This document shows, piece after piece, positions 7,097 to 14,268 of a stretch of 23,808 bases of DNA; within the stretch, counting starts at the first letter, position 1, and each line of letters begins with the position of its first letter. The position numbers were made by a program, and so were the translations under genes. Source of the DNA: JACCVL01 sp038233135 (GTDB lineage Bacteria; Actinomycetota; Actinomycetes; Propionibacteriales; Nocardioidaceae); the NCBI GenBank assembly GCA_038233135.1, contig JBBSMN010000017.1, positions 1-23,808 of the forward strand, in the 5' to 3' direction. Under the pieces are notes generated by a model, which searched no databases, was not told the origin of the DNA, and saw only the letters and a program-made list of their open reading frames with translations.

Positions 7097-7576
7097 ATGT
7101 CCCAGGACGGCGTTGACTTCGTGCTGGCCGCACTCCGCGAGGACGGTGCCTGGCAGGTGCAGCCCGTGCCGCAACGCGCGGGCGCCGACCTCAACTCCCT
7201 CGTTGCGGCGCTGCGCCCGCTGCCCAGCGAGAGCGGCACCATCGGCATGGTGTCGATCGACGAGGACTTCTTCGTGCTGGTCCGCGTGCTCGGCCCGCAC
7301 GAGCAGGTGTTGCTGTCTGACGTGACGGCCGCCACCGACTGGCCGCTCGCCTCCGATGTCGTCGATGCGCTCGACCTGCCCGAGCCCGACGACGAGGACG
7401 ACCCGCAGCCGGCCGGCCAGCTCGACATCCTGGCTGACCTCGGCGTGTCCGCCATGGACATGGCGGTGCTCTGCGACGATCCCGAGCTCTACCCCGACGA
7501 GGTGCTGTCCGACGTGGCGCACCGGTTGGGCTTCGGCGAGCAGTTCGAGTTGGCCATCGACAAGGCGGCGGTCTGA
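7097..7576 (+). CDS. tRNA adenosine deaminase-associated protein
   Basis: This 159-residue acidic protein has no enzymatic motif that I recognise. Its position directly before tadA, the opening DFVLAALREDGAWQVQPV, and the acidic stretch LPEPDDEDDPQP match the actinobacterial family labelled tRNA adenosine deaminase-associated protein. The ATG at 7097 has the strong ribosome site AGAGGAGG (7085-7092). The gap to the tadA ATG is 38 nt, so the two are almost certainly co-transcribed. The function is unknown; partnership with TadA is inferred from conserved adjacency. The C-terminal part (MAVLCDDPELYPDEVLSDVA) is the most conserved-looking region. Confidence 0.85.
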   Translation: MSQDGVDFVLAALREDGAWQVQPVPQRAGADLNSLVAALRPLPSESGTIGMVSIDEDFFVLVRVLGPHEQVLLSDVTAATDWPLASDVVDALDLPEPDDEDDPQPAGQLDILADLGVSAMDMAVLCDDPELYPDEVLSDVAHRLGFGEQFELAIDKAAV

Positions 7577-7614
7577 GCGCGCGTACGGGCGCATCCGAGG
7601 TCTGGCACCAGGCG

Positions 7615-8052
7615 ATGGGACGAGCCCTGGACATTGCCACCGAAGCGCTGGCCAGCGACGACGTACCGGTTGGCGCGGTCGTCGTCGACGCGACGGGACA
7701 CGTCATCGGTGCTGGTCACAACACCCGCGAGCGTGACGCCGACCCGACTGGTCATGCCGAGGTGGTGGCCCTGCGAGCGGCGGCGGCCCACCTCGGCCGG
7801 TGGCGGCTGGACGGCTGCACCCTGCTGGTGACCCTCGAGCCGTGCACGATGTGTGCCGGTGCCGTGGTGCTGGCGCGTGCCGAGCGACTGGTGTTCGGCG
7901 CCTTCGATGCGAAAGCGGGCGCGGTCGGCTCGCTGTGGGATGTGGTGCGCGACCGCCGGCTCAACCACCGCCCGGAGGTCGTCGCCGGCGTACGTGCCGA
8001 CGAGGCGTCGGCGATGCTGCGCGACTTCTTCGCCAACCGCCGCGCACACTGA
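7615..8052 (+). CDS. tadA: tRNA-specific adenosine deaminase
   Basis: TadA converts the wobble adenosine 34 of tRNA-Arg(ACG) to inosine. The zinc and catalytic motifs are clear: HAEVVAL (the HAE box, with the proton-shuttle Glu) and PCTMCAGA (PCxxC). AFDAKAGAVGSLWDV and the C-terminal LRDFFANRR are also typical. The 145-residue frame from ATG 7615 already begins in the first helix. The reading frame is open further upstream to the stop of the preceding gene and encodes a helix-like SEVWHQA stretch. A non-canonical CTG at 7573 that overlaps the upstream stop (CTGA) would add 14 residues. I keep the ATG but regard the N-terminus as unsettled. Confidence 0.93.
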   Translation: MGRALDIATEALASDDVPVGAVVVDATGHVIGAGHNTRERDADPTGHAEVVALRAAAAHLGRWRLDGCTLLVTLEPCTMCAGAVVLARAERLVFGAFDAKAGAVGSLWDVVRDRRLNHRPEVVAGVRADEASAMLRDFFANRRAH

Positions 8053-8366
8053 CCGCCCCGACACGTTGCCCGCCCGCTCGACTCGCAACCCCCGTGAGGG
8101 CCGCTCGCCGACCTTCCGCCGGTGGGGTCGCCTGGCTGGCCAGGGGGTCGAAGGATTGGTGAGCGTGATCACGCGCGCGAAGCAACACGCATCGCTGGCA
8201 ACGAGATCGGGGGCAGCCCGGACGCCGCTGCCTTGCGGGCAGTGGCGGGCCGTGGTTCAGTGAGCCAACCGCCCCGTCATGTCGGGATGACGTCACGGCG
8301 TACACGGGCGTGGTTGCCTTTGAGGCCAGACACCCTCGACGCCATCCGTAGACAGGAGAACGGTCC
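8053..8366 (+). other. 314-nt intergenic gap, no gene seen
   Basis: Neither strand holds a convincing reading frame or tRNA. The only notable site is the perfect 8-bp palindrome TGACGTCA at 8288-8295, about 70 nt before the coiled-coil gene; it might be an operator but is too short to claim. Just before that gene, AGGAGA (8354-8359 approximately) serves as its ribosome site. Confidence 0.5.
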
Positions 8367-9302
8367 ATGACCAGATTCGAGAAGATCCGTGCGGGTTCGT
8401 CCCGCACGATGGGCGGTCTGAAGGATGCGCCGAGCAACGCCGCATGGCTGTTGTCCAAGGTACTGGATGCGCCCGAGTCCGCTGTTGAGACAGCCGGAAG
8501 TTCAGGAGCGAAAGCGCGAGACTCGGCGGTCGACCAGGCCAGGCGAGCGAAAGCCACGGTTGCCGACAACGTCCCGGGTGTCGAGTCGGTCGAGGCAAGG
8601 TTGCAGCGCGCCGAAGCCGCTGTCGAGCAGGCACGGCAGGCCGAGCAGGACGCTCTAGCCCAGGCCGAGGCCGCTAGTGCCCAGGCGGAGCACGCGAAAC
8701 AGATGCGCGAGAATGCGGACAAGGCGATTGCCGAGACAGAACGTGAAGGCAAACGCGAGACAAAGCGCCGTGTCGACACGGCTCAAACTCGCGCCGACGA
8801 GATGGTCCAGCAGGAACGAGCCGACGCCGAGCGTAAAGCCCAGAAGGCAGTGGACCGGCAGCGCGCCAAGTCTGAGGCGCAGACCACGCGCGCCAACGAG
8901 TCCGCCGAGCAGGCGGCCGAGCAGGCTCGCGCACAAATCCAGGACGCACACCAGCAGATGGCGCACGCACGCGAACTGGCAGACCAAGCCGCACAGTCGG
9001 CCCAAGAAGCCGCCGAGCATGCGCGCGAACAGGCGAAACAGTTGATGGATCGAGCCAACGACGACGGCGACTCGTACGACGACGCCGTCAACAAAGCAGT
9101 CGAGATGCAAGTCAGCGTCGCCGACGAGGCGGCAGCAGCGGTGGAGGCTGAGAAGGACCACGACATCCCCCCGAACCTACCCGGACTGACCAAGGCAGAG
9201 TTGGAGGAGTTGGCGGTCTCCCTCGGCATCGATGGCCACTCGGCCAAGACGAAAACGCAACTCGTTGATGCCATCAGACGCGCATCAAAACAGCGGCTCT
9301 GA
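8367..9302 (+). CDS. Coiled-coil protein with SAP/Rho_N-like C-terminal domain, 311 aa
   Basis: I do not recognise a named family. Residues 1-50 are mixed. Residues about 70-230 are an almost uninterrupted Ala/Gln/Glu/Arg-rich sequence (for example VEARLQRAEAAVEQARQ and repeated EQAxEQAR patterns), strongly predicted as long coiled coil. Residues about 265-311 (GLTKAELEELAVSLGIDG, then KTKTQLVDAIRRA) look like a SAP or Rho N-terminal helix-extended-helix fold, which in known proteins binds nucleic acid. No signal peptide or membrane segment is visible. The ATG follows AGGAGA. The next gene begins 19 nt later, suggesting an operon with two tiny membrane-type proteins. A structural or nucleoid/envelope-linking role is possible but unproved. 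Confidence 0.85.
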   Translation: MTRFEKIRAGSSRTMGGLKDAPSNAAWLLSKVLDAPESAVETAGSSGAKARDSAVDQARRAKATVADNVPGVESVEARLQRAEAAVEQARQAEQDALAQAEAASAQAEHAKQMRENADKAIAETEREGKRETKRRVDTAQTRADEMVQQERADAERKAQKAVDRQRAKSEAQTTRANESAEQAAEQARAQIQDAHQQMAHARELADQAAQSAQEAAEHAREQAKQLMDRANDDGDSYDDAVNKAVEMQVSVADEAAAAVEAEKDHDIPPNLPGLTKAELEELAVSLGIDGHSAKTKTQLVDAIRRASKQRL

Positions 9303-9321
9303 TCACGATGGAGGACATCTT

Positions 9322-9480
9322 ATGAAGTTCTGGCACCGCAAGAGCAAGTGGGAGAAGGCAACAGACCAGGTCACCCACAACCCCGTGGTGCGGCGAAGCG
9401 TGTCTGCGGTCCTGGCAGTGGCTACCCTGTCGGCTGCCAGCAGCGCGGTTTCGGCACTGCGGCGCAAGCAGAATTCGTGA
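9322..9480 (+). CDS. Small putative membrane protein, 52 aa
   Basis: The frame starts at ATG 9322 after the ribosome site GGAGG (9310-9314). The sequence has a basic N-terminus (MKFWHRKSKWEK) and one moderately hydrophobic segment (VSAVLAVATLSAASSAVSAL, residues 27-46), then a basic tail RRKQNS. A single-pass membrane or membrane-associated peptide is likely. The stop overlaps the next start as GTGA (9477-9480), which supports real translation of both. No family is recognised. Confidence 0.65.
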   Translation: MKFWHRKSKWEKATDQVTHNPVVRRSVSAVLAVATLSAASSAVSALRRKQNS

Positions 9481-9650
9481 AGCTCAAAACGATGGCGGTG
9501 TTCGGGATCGGATACGTGCTCGGCAGCAAGGCGGGACGCGAACGATATGAGCAGATCATGGCAGCGGCACACCTGGCGGCGAAGAGGCTTCGAACCTATA
9601 GCACGGACCACGACTCCGGTCCCGACGATGCTGAGGACGCCACGATCTGA
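9477..9650 (+). CDS. Small protein with YtxH-like GYVLGSKAGRERYEQI motif, 57 aa
   Basis: The GTG at 9477 overlaps the preceding stop. The N-terminal 15 residues are hydrophobic (MAVFGIGYVLGSKAG) and lead into the motif GYVLGSKAGRERYEQI, which I know from many small actinobacterial membrane proteins related to the YtxH group. The C-terminus is acidic (DHDSGPDDAEDATI). It is coupled to the 52-aa gene upstream and in the same orientation as the coiled-coil gene. YtxH-type proteins are often stress-induced, but no function is established here. Confidence 0.75.
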   Translation: MKLKTMAVFGIGYVLGSKAGRERYEQIMAAAHLAAKRLRTYSTDHDSGPDDAEDATI

Positions 9651-9945
9651 CCGGACCTTGGCAGACGGAACCGTCGTCGAGGCTCATGTCCTCGCGCGTG
9701 TGCTCGGTGTACGCCTCCTGCGGCTCACCGCGACCGTCATCCTGTCGCCGACCCAGCCCGACGACCCCGGCCCACCGCCGGTACACGCGACCGTCATCGG
9801 GCAACGGTGGCCGCGAGCGTCAGGAGCCCTTGGCGACGCTGAGCGGCTCCTCGCCCAAGCCGACAGAACTCTCGACAACTGCCAACATGGAACCCCTTCC
9901 CATCCGCACCGCCAATTTCGACCGGAGCAGAGTCGCACGGCATGA
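9628..9945 (+). CDS. Hypothetical protein, ~105 aa (uncertain)
   Basis: A frame overlapping the end of the previous gene runs to TGA 9943-9945. From residue 11 it contains protein-like sequence (ADGTVVEAHVLARVLGVRLL, then LTATVILSP), suggesting beta strands, but the last third (GTPSHPHRQFRPEQSRTA) looks unordered. ATG 9628 is used; TTG 9658, just after the upstream stop, is equally plausible. No ribosome site, domain or homologue is recognised. Its placement at the end of the coiled-coil cluster is the main support. Confidence 0.4.
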   Translation: MLRTPRSDRTLADGTVVEAHVLARVLGVRLLRLTATVILSPTQPDDPGPPPVHATVIGQRWPRASGALGDAERLLAQADRTLDNCQHGTPSHPHRQFRPEQSRTA

Positions 9946-10003
9946 CCGCGGCCGGGAACGACGTTGTCGAGGCTGAAGAACAGGGAGCCGTACGGCGGCG
10001 TGC

Positions 10004-10441
10004 TCAGGGGACGACGGTCACGGGGACCGGGCACTCCTGCACGAGGTGGCTGGGCAACGTCCCGAAGACCCGGCTCTTCATCCGGGAGTCGCCGGTACGA
10101 CCGACGATCACGGCTATGGCGCCGACCTCGGAGACGATCTGGATCAGCATCTCGGCGGGGTCGCCGTGTCGAACCATCGACTCGGCCGACACGCCGTGCT
10201 CCCCGGCCAGGTCGAGCAGCGGCTTGAGCACCTGGGTCTCGGCGGCCTCGACCTCCTCGGCCTTCCGGACCGGGCGGGTCTCGTTCTCGTATGGCGTGGT
10301 GAACGAGTACGGCGACCAGTGGATCACGTGGCACAGCAGCAGGGTTGGGTGGTCACCCGGGTGACCGAGTCGGCAGGCGTACTCCACCGCCCTTCTGCTC
10401 GTGTCACTGGTGTCAACTCCGACAACCACGTCGTGCTGCAT
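10004..10441 (-). CDS. Universal stress protein (UspA family, ATP-binding type)
   Basis: The 145-residue single-domain protein starts MQHDVVVGVDTSDTSRRAV, the first strand and helix of the Usp fold with the Asp that contacts adenine. Near the end is GRTGDSRMKSRVFGT, which fits the ATP-binding pattern G-x2-G-x9-G-T, followed by the closing strand CPVPVTVVP. Such proteins bind ATP and are induced by starvation, hypoxia or other stress; the partner is unknown. The start at 10441 is preferred over one five codons upstream because it begins the first strand and is preceded by GGAG. It converges with the preceding cluster and lies head-to-head with the tRNA-Ser gene. Confidence 0.92.
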   Translation of the reverse strand: MQHDVVVGVDTSDTSRRAVEYACRLGHPGDHPTLLLCHVIHWSPYSFTTPYENETRPVRKAEEVEAAETQVLKPLLDLAGEHGVSAESMVRHGDPAEMLIQIVSEVGAIAVIVGRTGDSRMKSRVFGTLPSHLVQECPVPVTVVP

Positions 10442-10552
10442 GAGCGCTCCGTCCAACGGTCATCAAACGCGATCCGCCAAACTAGCGCATCCGCATCCCG
10501 CTGAGGCACGAGCGTGCACGCCGGGCGACGCCCGTCCGGTACCCTTCTGCGC

Positions 10553-10639
10553 GGTGGCGTGTCCGAGTGGCCTAAGGAGCACGCCTCGAAAGCGTGTGTG
10601 GGTTCGCGCCCACCGTGGGTTCAAATCCCACCGCCACCG
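10553..10639 (+). tRNA. tRNA-Ser (anticodon CGA)
   Basis: The 87-nt cloverleaf has acceptor strands GGTGGCG and CGCCACC with discriminator G. The anticodon arm is CACGC-CTCGAAA-GCGTG, giving anticodon CGA, which reads UCG. It has a long variable arm typical of serine tRNA and T arm GTGGG-TTCAAAT-CCCAC. CCA is not encoded. The downstream flank shows no attachment duplication. Confidence 0.97.
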
Positions 10640-10664
10640 CCACTGCTTGTTTCCGGCCTCCGGT

Positions 10665-10683
10665 CCCGGAGCTGATCTCCGGG
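10665..10683 (+). terminator. Hairpin after tRNA-Ser(CGA), possible terminator
   Basis: CCCGGAG, loop CTGAT, CTCCGGG form a 7-bp perfect stem 26 nt after the tRNA. There is no T tract, which is common for high-GC terminators but lowers certainty. Confidence 0.4.
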
Positions 10684-10709
10684 CCACCTGCCGGAGTGCC
10701 GACGACCCT

Positions 10710-10715
10710 TAGTCT
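10710..10715 (+). promoter_or_regulatory. Putative -10 box (TAGTCT) of the antiporter gene
   Basis: TAGTCT lies 30 nt before GTG 10746. A transcript from here would have a leader of about 24 nt containing the ribosome site GGGAGGCGG. Confidence 0.4.
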
Positions 10716-10745
10716 GGGTGCTCGCACGGACTCGGGAGGCGGCAC

Positions 10746-12266
10746 GTGCAGGGCGACGAGATCGGCAGCCTCCTGCTGGTGGGAGCGGCGGTCCTGCTCG
10801 CGGCGATCCTCGCCGTACGCGTCAGCGCCCGTGCCGGACTGCCGAGCCTGCTGGTCTATCTGGCGATCGGCGTGCTCCTCGGCGAGTCGGTCATCGGCAT
10901 CGAGTTCGCCGACGCCGACCTCGCGTTCGTGCTGGCGATCGTCGGTCTCGTGCTCATCCTCGCCGAGGGCGGCCTGACCACCCGCTGGTCCGAGGTCCGG
11001 CCCGTGATGCCGCTGGGCGTGCTGCTCAGCACCGTCGGCGTCGCCATCGGCATCACCGTGATGACGCTGCTGGCCCGTTTCGTCCTCGACCTCGACTGGC
11101 AGCTCGCGGTGCTGCTCGGTGCGGTGACCGCGCCCACCGACTCCGCGGCGGTGTTCTCGGTGCTGCGCCGGGTCCCCATGTTGTCGCGGGTGCGGGCGAC
11201 GCTGGAGGCCGAGAGCGGGCTCAACGACGCACCCACCCTGCTCCTGGTCGTCATGGTCAGCACGGGCGAGGCGGCCGAGCACCCGTGGTACTACGTGCTC
11301 GCCGTCGTGGTGATCGAGCTGGTCCTTGGCGGGGCCGTCGGCTTCGTGCTGGGCTGGGCAGGCGCCCGGCTGCTTGCTCGGGCCGCCCTGCCGTCGTCGG
11401 GGCTGTACCCGTTGGCCGTGCTGTCACTGTGCGTCGTCTCGTACGGTGCGGCGATCGTGGTGCACAGCAGCGGTTTCGCCGCGGTCTACGTCGCGGCGCT
11501 GGTGCTCGGCAACGCCGCCTTGCCGCACCGTGCGGCCACCCGTTCGTTCGCCGAGGGGGTTGGCTGGCTGGCGCAGATCGGGCTGTTCATCATGTTGGGC
11601 CTGCTGGCTTCGCCGGAGCGGTTGACCTGGTGGCACGTCGGGGCGGGGCTGCTGGCCGGCGCCGTCCTGACCGTCGTGGCACGCCCCCTGTCGGTCGCAG
11701 CCTGCGGACTGCCACTCGGCGTGCCGTGGCGTGAGCAGGCGTTCCTGTCGTGGGCGGGGCTGCGCGGCGCGGTGCCGATCGTGCTGACGACGATCCCGCT
11801 GGCCGCGGGGGTGCCGGGTGCGACGGACCTCTTCGACCTGGTGATCGTGCTCGTCGTCGTCTACACCTTGCTGCAGGGCCCGACGCTGCCGTGGGCCGCC
11901 GACCGGCTCGGCGTGTCGACCAAGGAGGCCCCACGTGACCTCGAGGTCGAGGCCGCGCCGCTGGAGGGCATCGCCGCCGACCTGCTGCACGTCCGGGTGG
12001 CCCCACTGTCGCGGCTGCACGGTGTGGAGGTGGGTGAGCTGCGGCTGCCGACCGGCACCTCGGTGTCGCTCGTCGTACGTGGGGCGGAGTCCTTCGTGCC
12101 GGGTCCCAGCACGCGGCTGGCTGTCGGCGACGAGATGCTGGTGGTCTGCCCGCGCACCACACGCACGGCGACCGAGGTGCGGTTGCGGGCGGTGGCCGAG
12201 CACGGGCGGCTGGCCGGATGGAGCCATCGCTCACCGGGCGACGGCACGCCGAGGCGTGCGGACTGA
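10746..12266 (+). CDS. CPA1-type K+/H+ (or Na+/H+) antiporter with TrkA_C-like domain
   Basis: The 506-residue protein has about 12-13 hydrophobic helices in residues 5-385, opening with LLLVGAAVLLAAILAVRVSA. It carries the ion-pathway signatures TAPTDSAAVFSVLRRVP and LEAESGLNDAPTLLLV (the ND pair expected in this family) and later GLRGAVPIVLTTIPLA. Residues about 405-485 (LLHVRVAPLSRLHGVEV, then LPTGTSVSLVVRG and VGDEMLVVC) look like a cytoplasmic TrkA C-terminal regulatory domain. This layout is that of NhaP2/CvrA-type potassium/proton antiporters. The transported ion is inferred from the family. The start GTG 10746 has GGGAGG upstream. The gene is monocistronic and ends 25 nt before a convergent gene. 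Confidence 0.9.
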   Translation: MQGDEIGSLLLVGAAVLLAAILAVRVSARAGLPSLLVYLAIGVLLGESVIGIEFADADLAFVLAIVGLVLILAEGGLTTRWSEVRPVMPLGVLLSTVGVAIGITVMTLLARFVLDLDWQLAVLLGAVTAPTDSAAVFSVLRRVPMLSRVRATLEAESGLNDAPTLLLVVMVSTGEAAEHPWYYVLAVVVIELVLGGAVGFVLGWAGARLLARAALPSSGLYPLAVLSLCVVSYGAAIVVHSSGFAAVYVAALVLGNAALPHRAATRSFAEGVGWLAQIGLFIMLGLLASPERLTWWHVGAGLLAGAVLTVVARPLSVAACGLPLGVPWREQAFLSWAGLRGAVPIVLTTIPLAAGVPGATDLFDLVIVLVVVYTLLQGPTLPWAADRLGVSTKEAPRDLEVEAAPLEGIAADLLHVRVAPLSRLHGVEVGELRLPTGTSVSLVVRGAESFVPGPSTRLAVGDEMLVVCPRTTRTATEVRLRAVAEHGRLAGWSHRSPGDGTPRRAD

Positions 12267-12291
12267 GCCGTTCGCCTGGTGGCTGGCTCGG

Positions 12292-12801
12292 TCAGCGCCT
12301 GCCAGCCGACTTCTTGCAGGCGTTCTTCTTCGCCTTGATCTTCAGCGACGTGGGCGCCTTGCGGCTGATGCCGCCGAACTGCGTTCCCACCACGACGTCG
12401 ACCCCCTCGGCGAGGTTCGGTCGGCGCACCACCCGCACCTTGTCGCGGAACTGTTTGCGCACGAGGCGTACGTCTGCTTGGTTGGCCTTCGAGCCGTAGA
12501 TGACAGCCTTGCGTACCTTGAGCCGGCCGGGCGCGTTCTCCGACACCCCCGGGCGGAAGCCGCGCCGCTGGAAGGTGGATAGCGTCTTGCCGGCCAGCCC
12601 GGAGAGGTCTCCGGCGTTGTAGACGTTGACCGTCACCTCGCCGGCGCGCAGTTGCCCGTCCTTGGCGATCTGCTTCTCGGTGCACCGTGAGGAGTTGTCG
12701 GTCGGATCTGCCGGCGCCACCAACTGGTTGTACCCGTACCAGCCGGCACCGACGACCAGCAGGATCAGGAGCAGCATCGTGATCGTGGTGCGCCACCTCA
12801 C
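12292..12801 (-). CDS. LytR C-terminal (LytR_C) domain protein, membrane-anchored
   Basis: The start GTG at 12801 overlaps the stop of the upstream gene (GTGA), so the two are coupled. The 169-residue protein has a short basic N-terminus (VRWRTTIT), a transmembrane helix MLLLILLVVGAGWYGYNQLV, then a secreted part. That part has VTVNVYNAGDLSGLAGKTL followed by RRGF and VSENAP, the first half of the LytR_C fold (PF13399), and GVDVVVGTQFGG near the end. The C-terminus is very basic (SLKIKAKKNACKKSAGRR). LytR_C domains occur alone or behind LCP cell-wall ligase domains, and this one lacks the LCP part. It probably acts outside the membrane near the wall; the ligand is unknown. Confidence 0.85.
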   Translation of the reverse strand: MRWRTTITMLLLILLVVGAGWYGYNQLVAPADPTDNSSRCTEKQIAKDGQLRAGEVTVNVYNAGDLSGLAGKTLSTFQRRGFRPGVSENAPGRLKVRKAVIYGSKANQADVRLVRKQFRDKVRVVRRPNLAEGVDVVVGTQFGGISRKAPTSLKIKAKKNACKKSAGRR

Positions 12802-13109
12802 CGGCTTCTCCGGTCGCCGGCGACCGGGTGCACCCGCGCATGCAGCACCGTCCGCTGCTGCAACGCGGCGCGGAGGGCCCGGTGCAGGCCCTCCTCGAGG
12901 TAGTAGTCGCCCTCCCAGCTGACGACATGGGGGAACAGGTCGCCGTAGAACGTCGAGTCTGAGTCGAGCAGGGTGGCCAGATCGAGGGTGTCCTTGGTGG
13001 TGACGAGCTGGTCCAGCCGGACCTGGTGCGGCGGCAGCTGTGCCCACTGCTTGGTGCTCAGCCCGTGGTCGGGGTAGGGACGCCCATGGCCCACCCGTTT
13101 GAAGATCAC
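12798..13109 (-). CDS. Conserved actinobacterial protein often labelled VapB-family antitoxin, 103 aa
   Basis: The start is GTG 13109 (VIFKRVGHGRPYPDHGLS). The sequence contains VRLDQLVTTKDTLDLATLL, STFYGDLFPHVV and YYLEEGLHRALRAALQQRTV. I recall homologues in many actinobacteria carried in databases as a type II toxin-antitoxin VapB-family antitoxin. Yet no VapC toxin is adjacent, and the partner is a LytR_C protein. The pattern of a strand, then GLHRALRAA, recalls ParB-like nuclease folds (G-x-HR-x-AA), so the antitoxin label may be wrong. A clear -10 box sits 6 nt before the start. Function unknown. Confidence 0.8.
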   Translation of the reverse strand: MIFKRVGHGRPYPDHGLSTKQWAQLPPHQVRLDQLVTTKDTLDLATLLDSDSTFYGDLFPHVVSWEGDYYLEEGLHRALRAALQQRTVLHARVHPVAGDRRSR

Positions 13110-13115
13110 CGGGCA

Positions 13116-13121
13116 ATACTA
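13116..13121 (-). promoter_or_regulatory. -10 box (TAGTAT), leaderless geometry
   Basis: On the minus strand TAGTAT is followed by 6 nt and then GTG 13109. It is among the best -10 matches in the window and should drive the two-gene LytR_C operon. Confidence 0.55.
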
Positions 13122-13162
13122 GAAGAGGTCGGCGCCCACCCCTCCCGAGACGCGCGCCTGAG

Positions 13163-14119
13163 CTAGTCAGCCACAGCGGCAGCGAATCGCGAGGCGGCCG
13201 TTGCGACAGCGGCACGGAGCTGTGGACCGCCGTCGATGCGGAAGTCGAACGGCACGCCTGCCAGCCACTCGTTTGCGTACATCGCCGGATTGCTCGTGCT
13301 GCCGACGAGCACGCACCGGTCGCCCAGCGGTTCGAGTCGTCCCATGGGTGGCCGGATCCACGGCGCCACGTCAGCCAGCGGAGCGTCGAACACCACGCGG
13401 GTCGGGAACTCCCACCCGACGGCCAGGTTCTCTTCCAGCGCCGTCACCGGGTCCGTGAGGTCGGGAGGATCGAAATGGTGCGCGGTCTGGTGGACCGCGC
13501 GGATCCGGTCCACGCGGTACGTGCGGATCGCGTCTGCGCGGTGGGAGTGACACAGGAGGTACCAGCGACCGTAGCGGACGACGACCGCCCAGGGGTCCAC
13601 GTCCGCCTCCCACTCGTTGCCGGATTCGCTGCGATAGGTGACCTGCACGCGCCGGCGGCCCGCAACGGCGCCGATGAGTGCGCTCGTGGTGGTCGGGTCT
13701 GGACGGGTCGAACGCCGGTCGGGCGCAGCCGACGCGTGCTCTCGCAGTGCGGTGGCCTCTCGGGAGACGCGGGCTGGCAGTGCGCGGACGACCTTGCCCA
13801 GGGCGGAGCCGACGAGGTCGTTGTCGTCGCAGGCTGCCGGTTGGCCGTCGAGCACCGCCATGACCAGACCGAGTGCCTCGGCCTCGGTGAAGAAGACCGG
13901 GGGCAGCCTCACCCCGACCCCAAGCCGGTAGCCGCCGTACGGTCCTCGCGCTGACTCGACCGGGATGTCCGCCTCTCGGAGGATCTCGATGTAGCGACGC
14001 GCGGCCCGCTCCGAGACGCCCAACCTCTCGGCGAGCTGGTCAGCCGTCGTGACGGGCCGCGTCTGGAGGATCTCGAGAGTACGCAGAGCCCGCGCGGTGG
14101 GGCTGAGATCGCTCGGCAC
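13163..14119 (-). CDS. WYL-domain transcriptional regulator (YafY type)
   Basis: The 318-residue protein has an N-terminal winged helix-turn-helix (residues about 8-60, including TTADQLAERLGVSERAARRY and GGYRLG). A WYL domain follows (about 140-215), with VRYGRWYLLCHSH and IRTYRVDRI, then a C-terminal WCX-type segment ending near TAASRFAAAVAD. WYL proteins sense nucleic acid or nucleotide ligands and control stress, repair or defence genes. The target here is not evident; the only divergent neighbour is the mazE-mazF pair 150 nt away. The start is GTG 14119 with a -10 box 6 nt ahead. Confidence 0.92.
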   Translation of the reverse strand: MPSDLSPTARALRTLEILQTRPVTTADQLAERLGVSERAARRYIEILREADIPVESARGPYGGYRLGVGVRLPPVFFTEAEALGLVMAVLDGQPAACDDNDLVGSALGKVVRALPARVSREATALREHASAAPDRRSTRPDPTTTSALIGAVAGRRRVQVTYRSESGNEWEADVDPWAVVVRYGRWYLLCHSHRADAIRTYRVDRIRAVHQTAHHFDPPDLTDPVTALEENLAVGWEFPTRVVFDAPLADVAPWIRPPMGRLEPLGDRCVLVGSTSNPAMYANEWLAGVPFDFRIDGGPQLRAAVATAASRFAAAVAD

Positions 14120-14125
14120 TCCAGC

Positions 14126-14131
14126 AGACTA
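14126..14131 (-). promoter_or_regulatory. -10 box (TAGTCT) of the WYL regulator
   Basis: On the minus strand TAGTCT is 6 nt from GTG 14119. The promoter faces away from the mazE promoter across about 130 nt. Confidence 0.5.
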
Positions 14132-14256
14132 GGCGGTGCTGCGACGAGCCGGCAGCCGATCGTCCGGAACTGGTCTCGACTCCTTGCTGCGGAAGCTGCC
14201 GACGCCTGACAGGGCGGGCCAGCCCGTCCGTCCGTGACGTCCCCCCAGCGTGGTGG

Positions 14257-14262
14257 CATACT
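14257..14262 (+). promoter_or_regulatory. Putative -10 box (CATACT) of mazE
   Basis: CATACT, preceded by TGG, lies 6 nt before ATG 14269. The spacing fits the leaderless pattern although the hexamer is imperfect. Confidence 0.35.
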
Positions 14263-14268
14263 CATGCC

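Noticed and set aside
8288..8295. TGACGTCA palindrome as a regulator binding site
   Set aside because: Eight bases in isolation, with no second copy nearby, are not enough to claim an operator.
8053..8366. Possible tRNA or small RNA in the gap after tadA
   Set aside because: A stretch near 8120-8160 (GTGGGGTCGCCTGG) looks tRNA-like, but no T arm, anticodon arm or acceptor pairing can be formed.
10718..11734. 338-aa open frame overlapping the antiporter gene
   Set aside because: It is Arg/Gly-rich without domains, while the overlapping frame encodes clear membrane helices and antiporter signatures.
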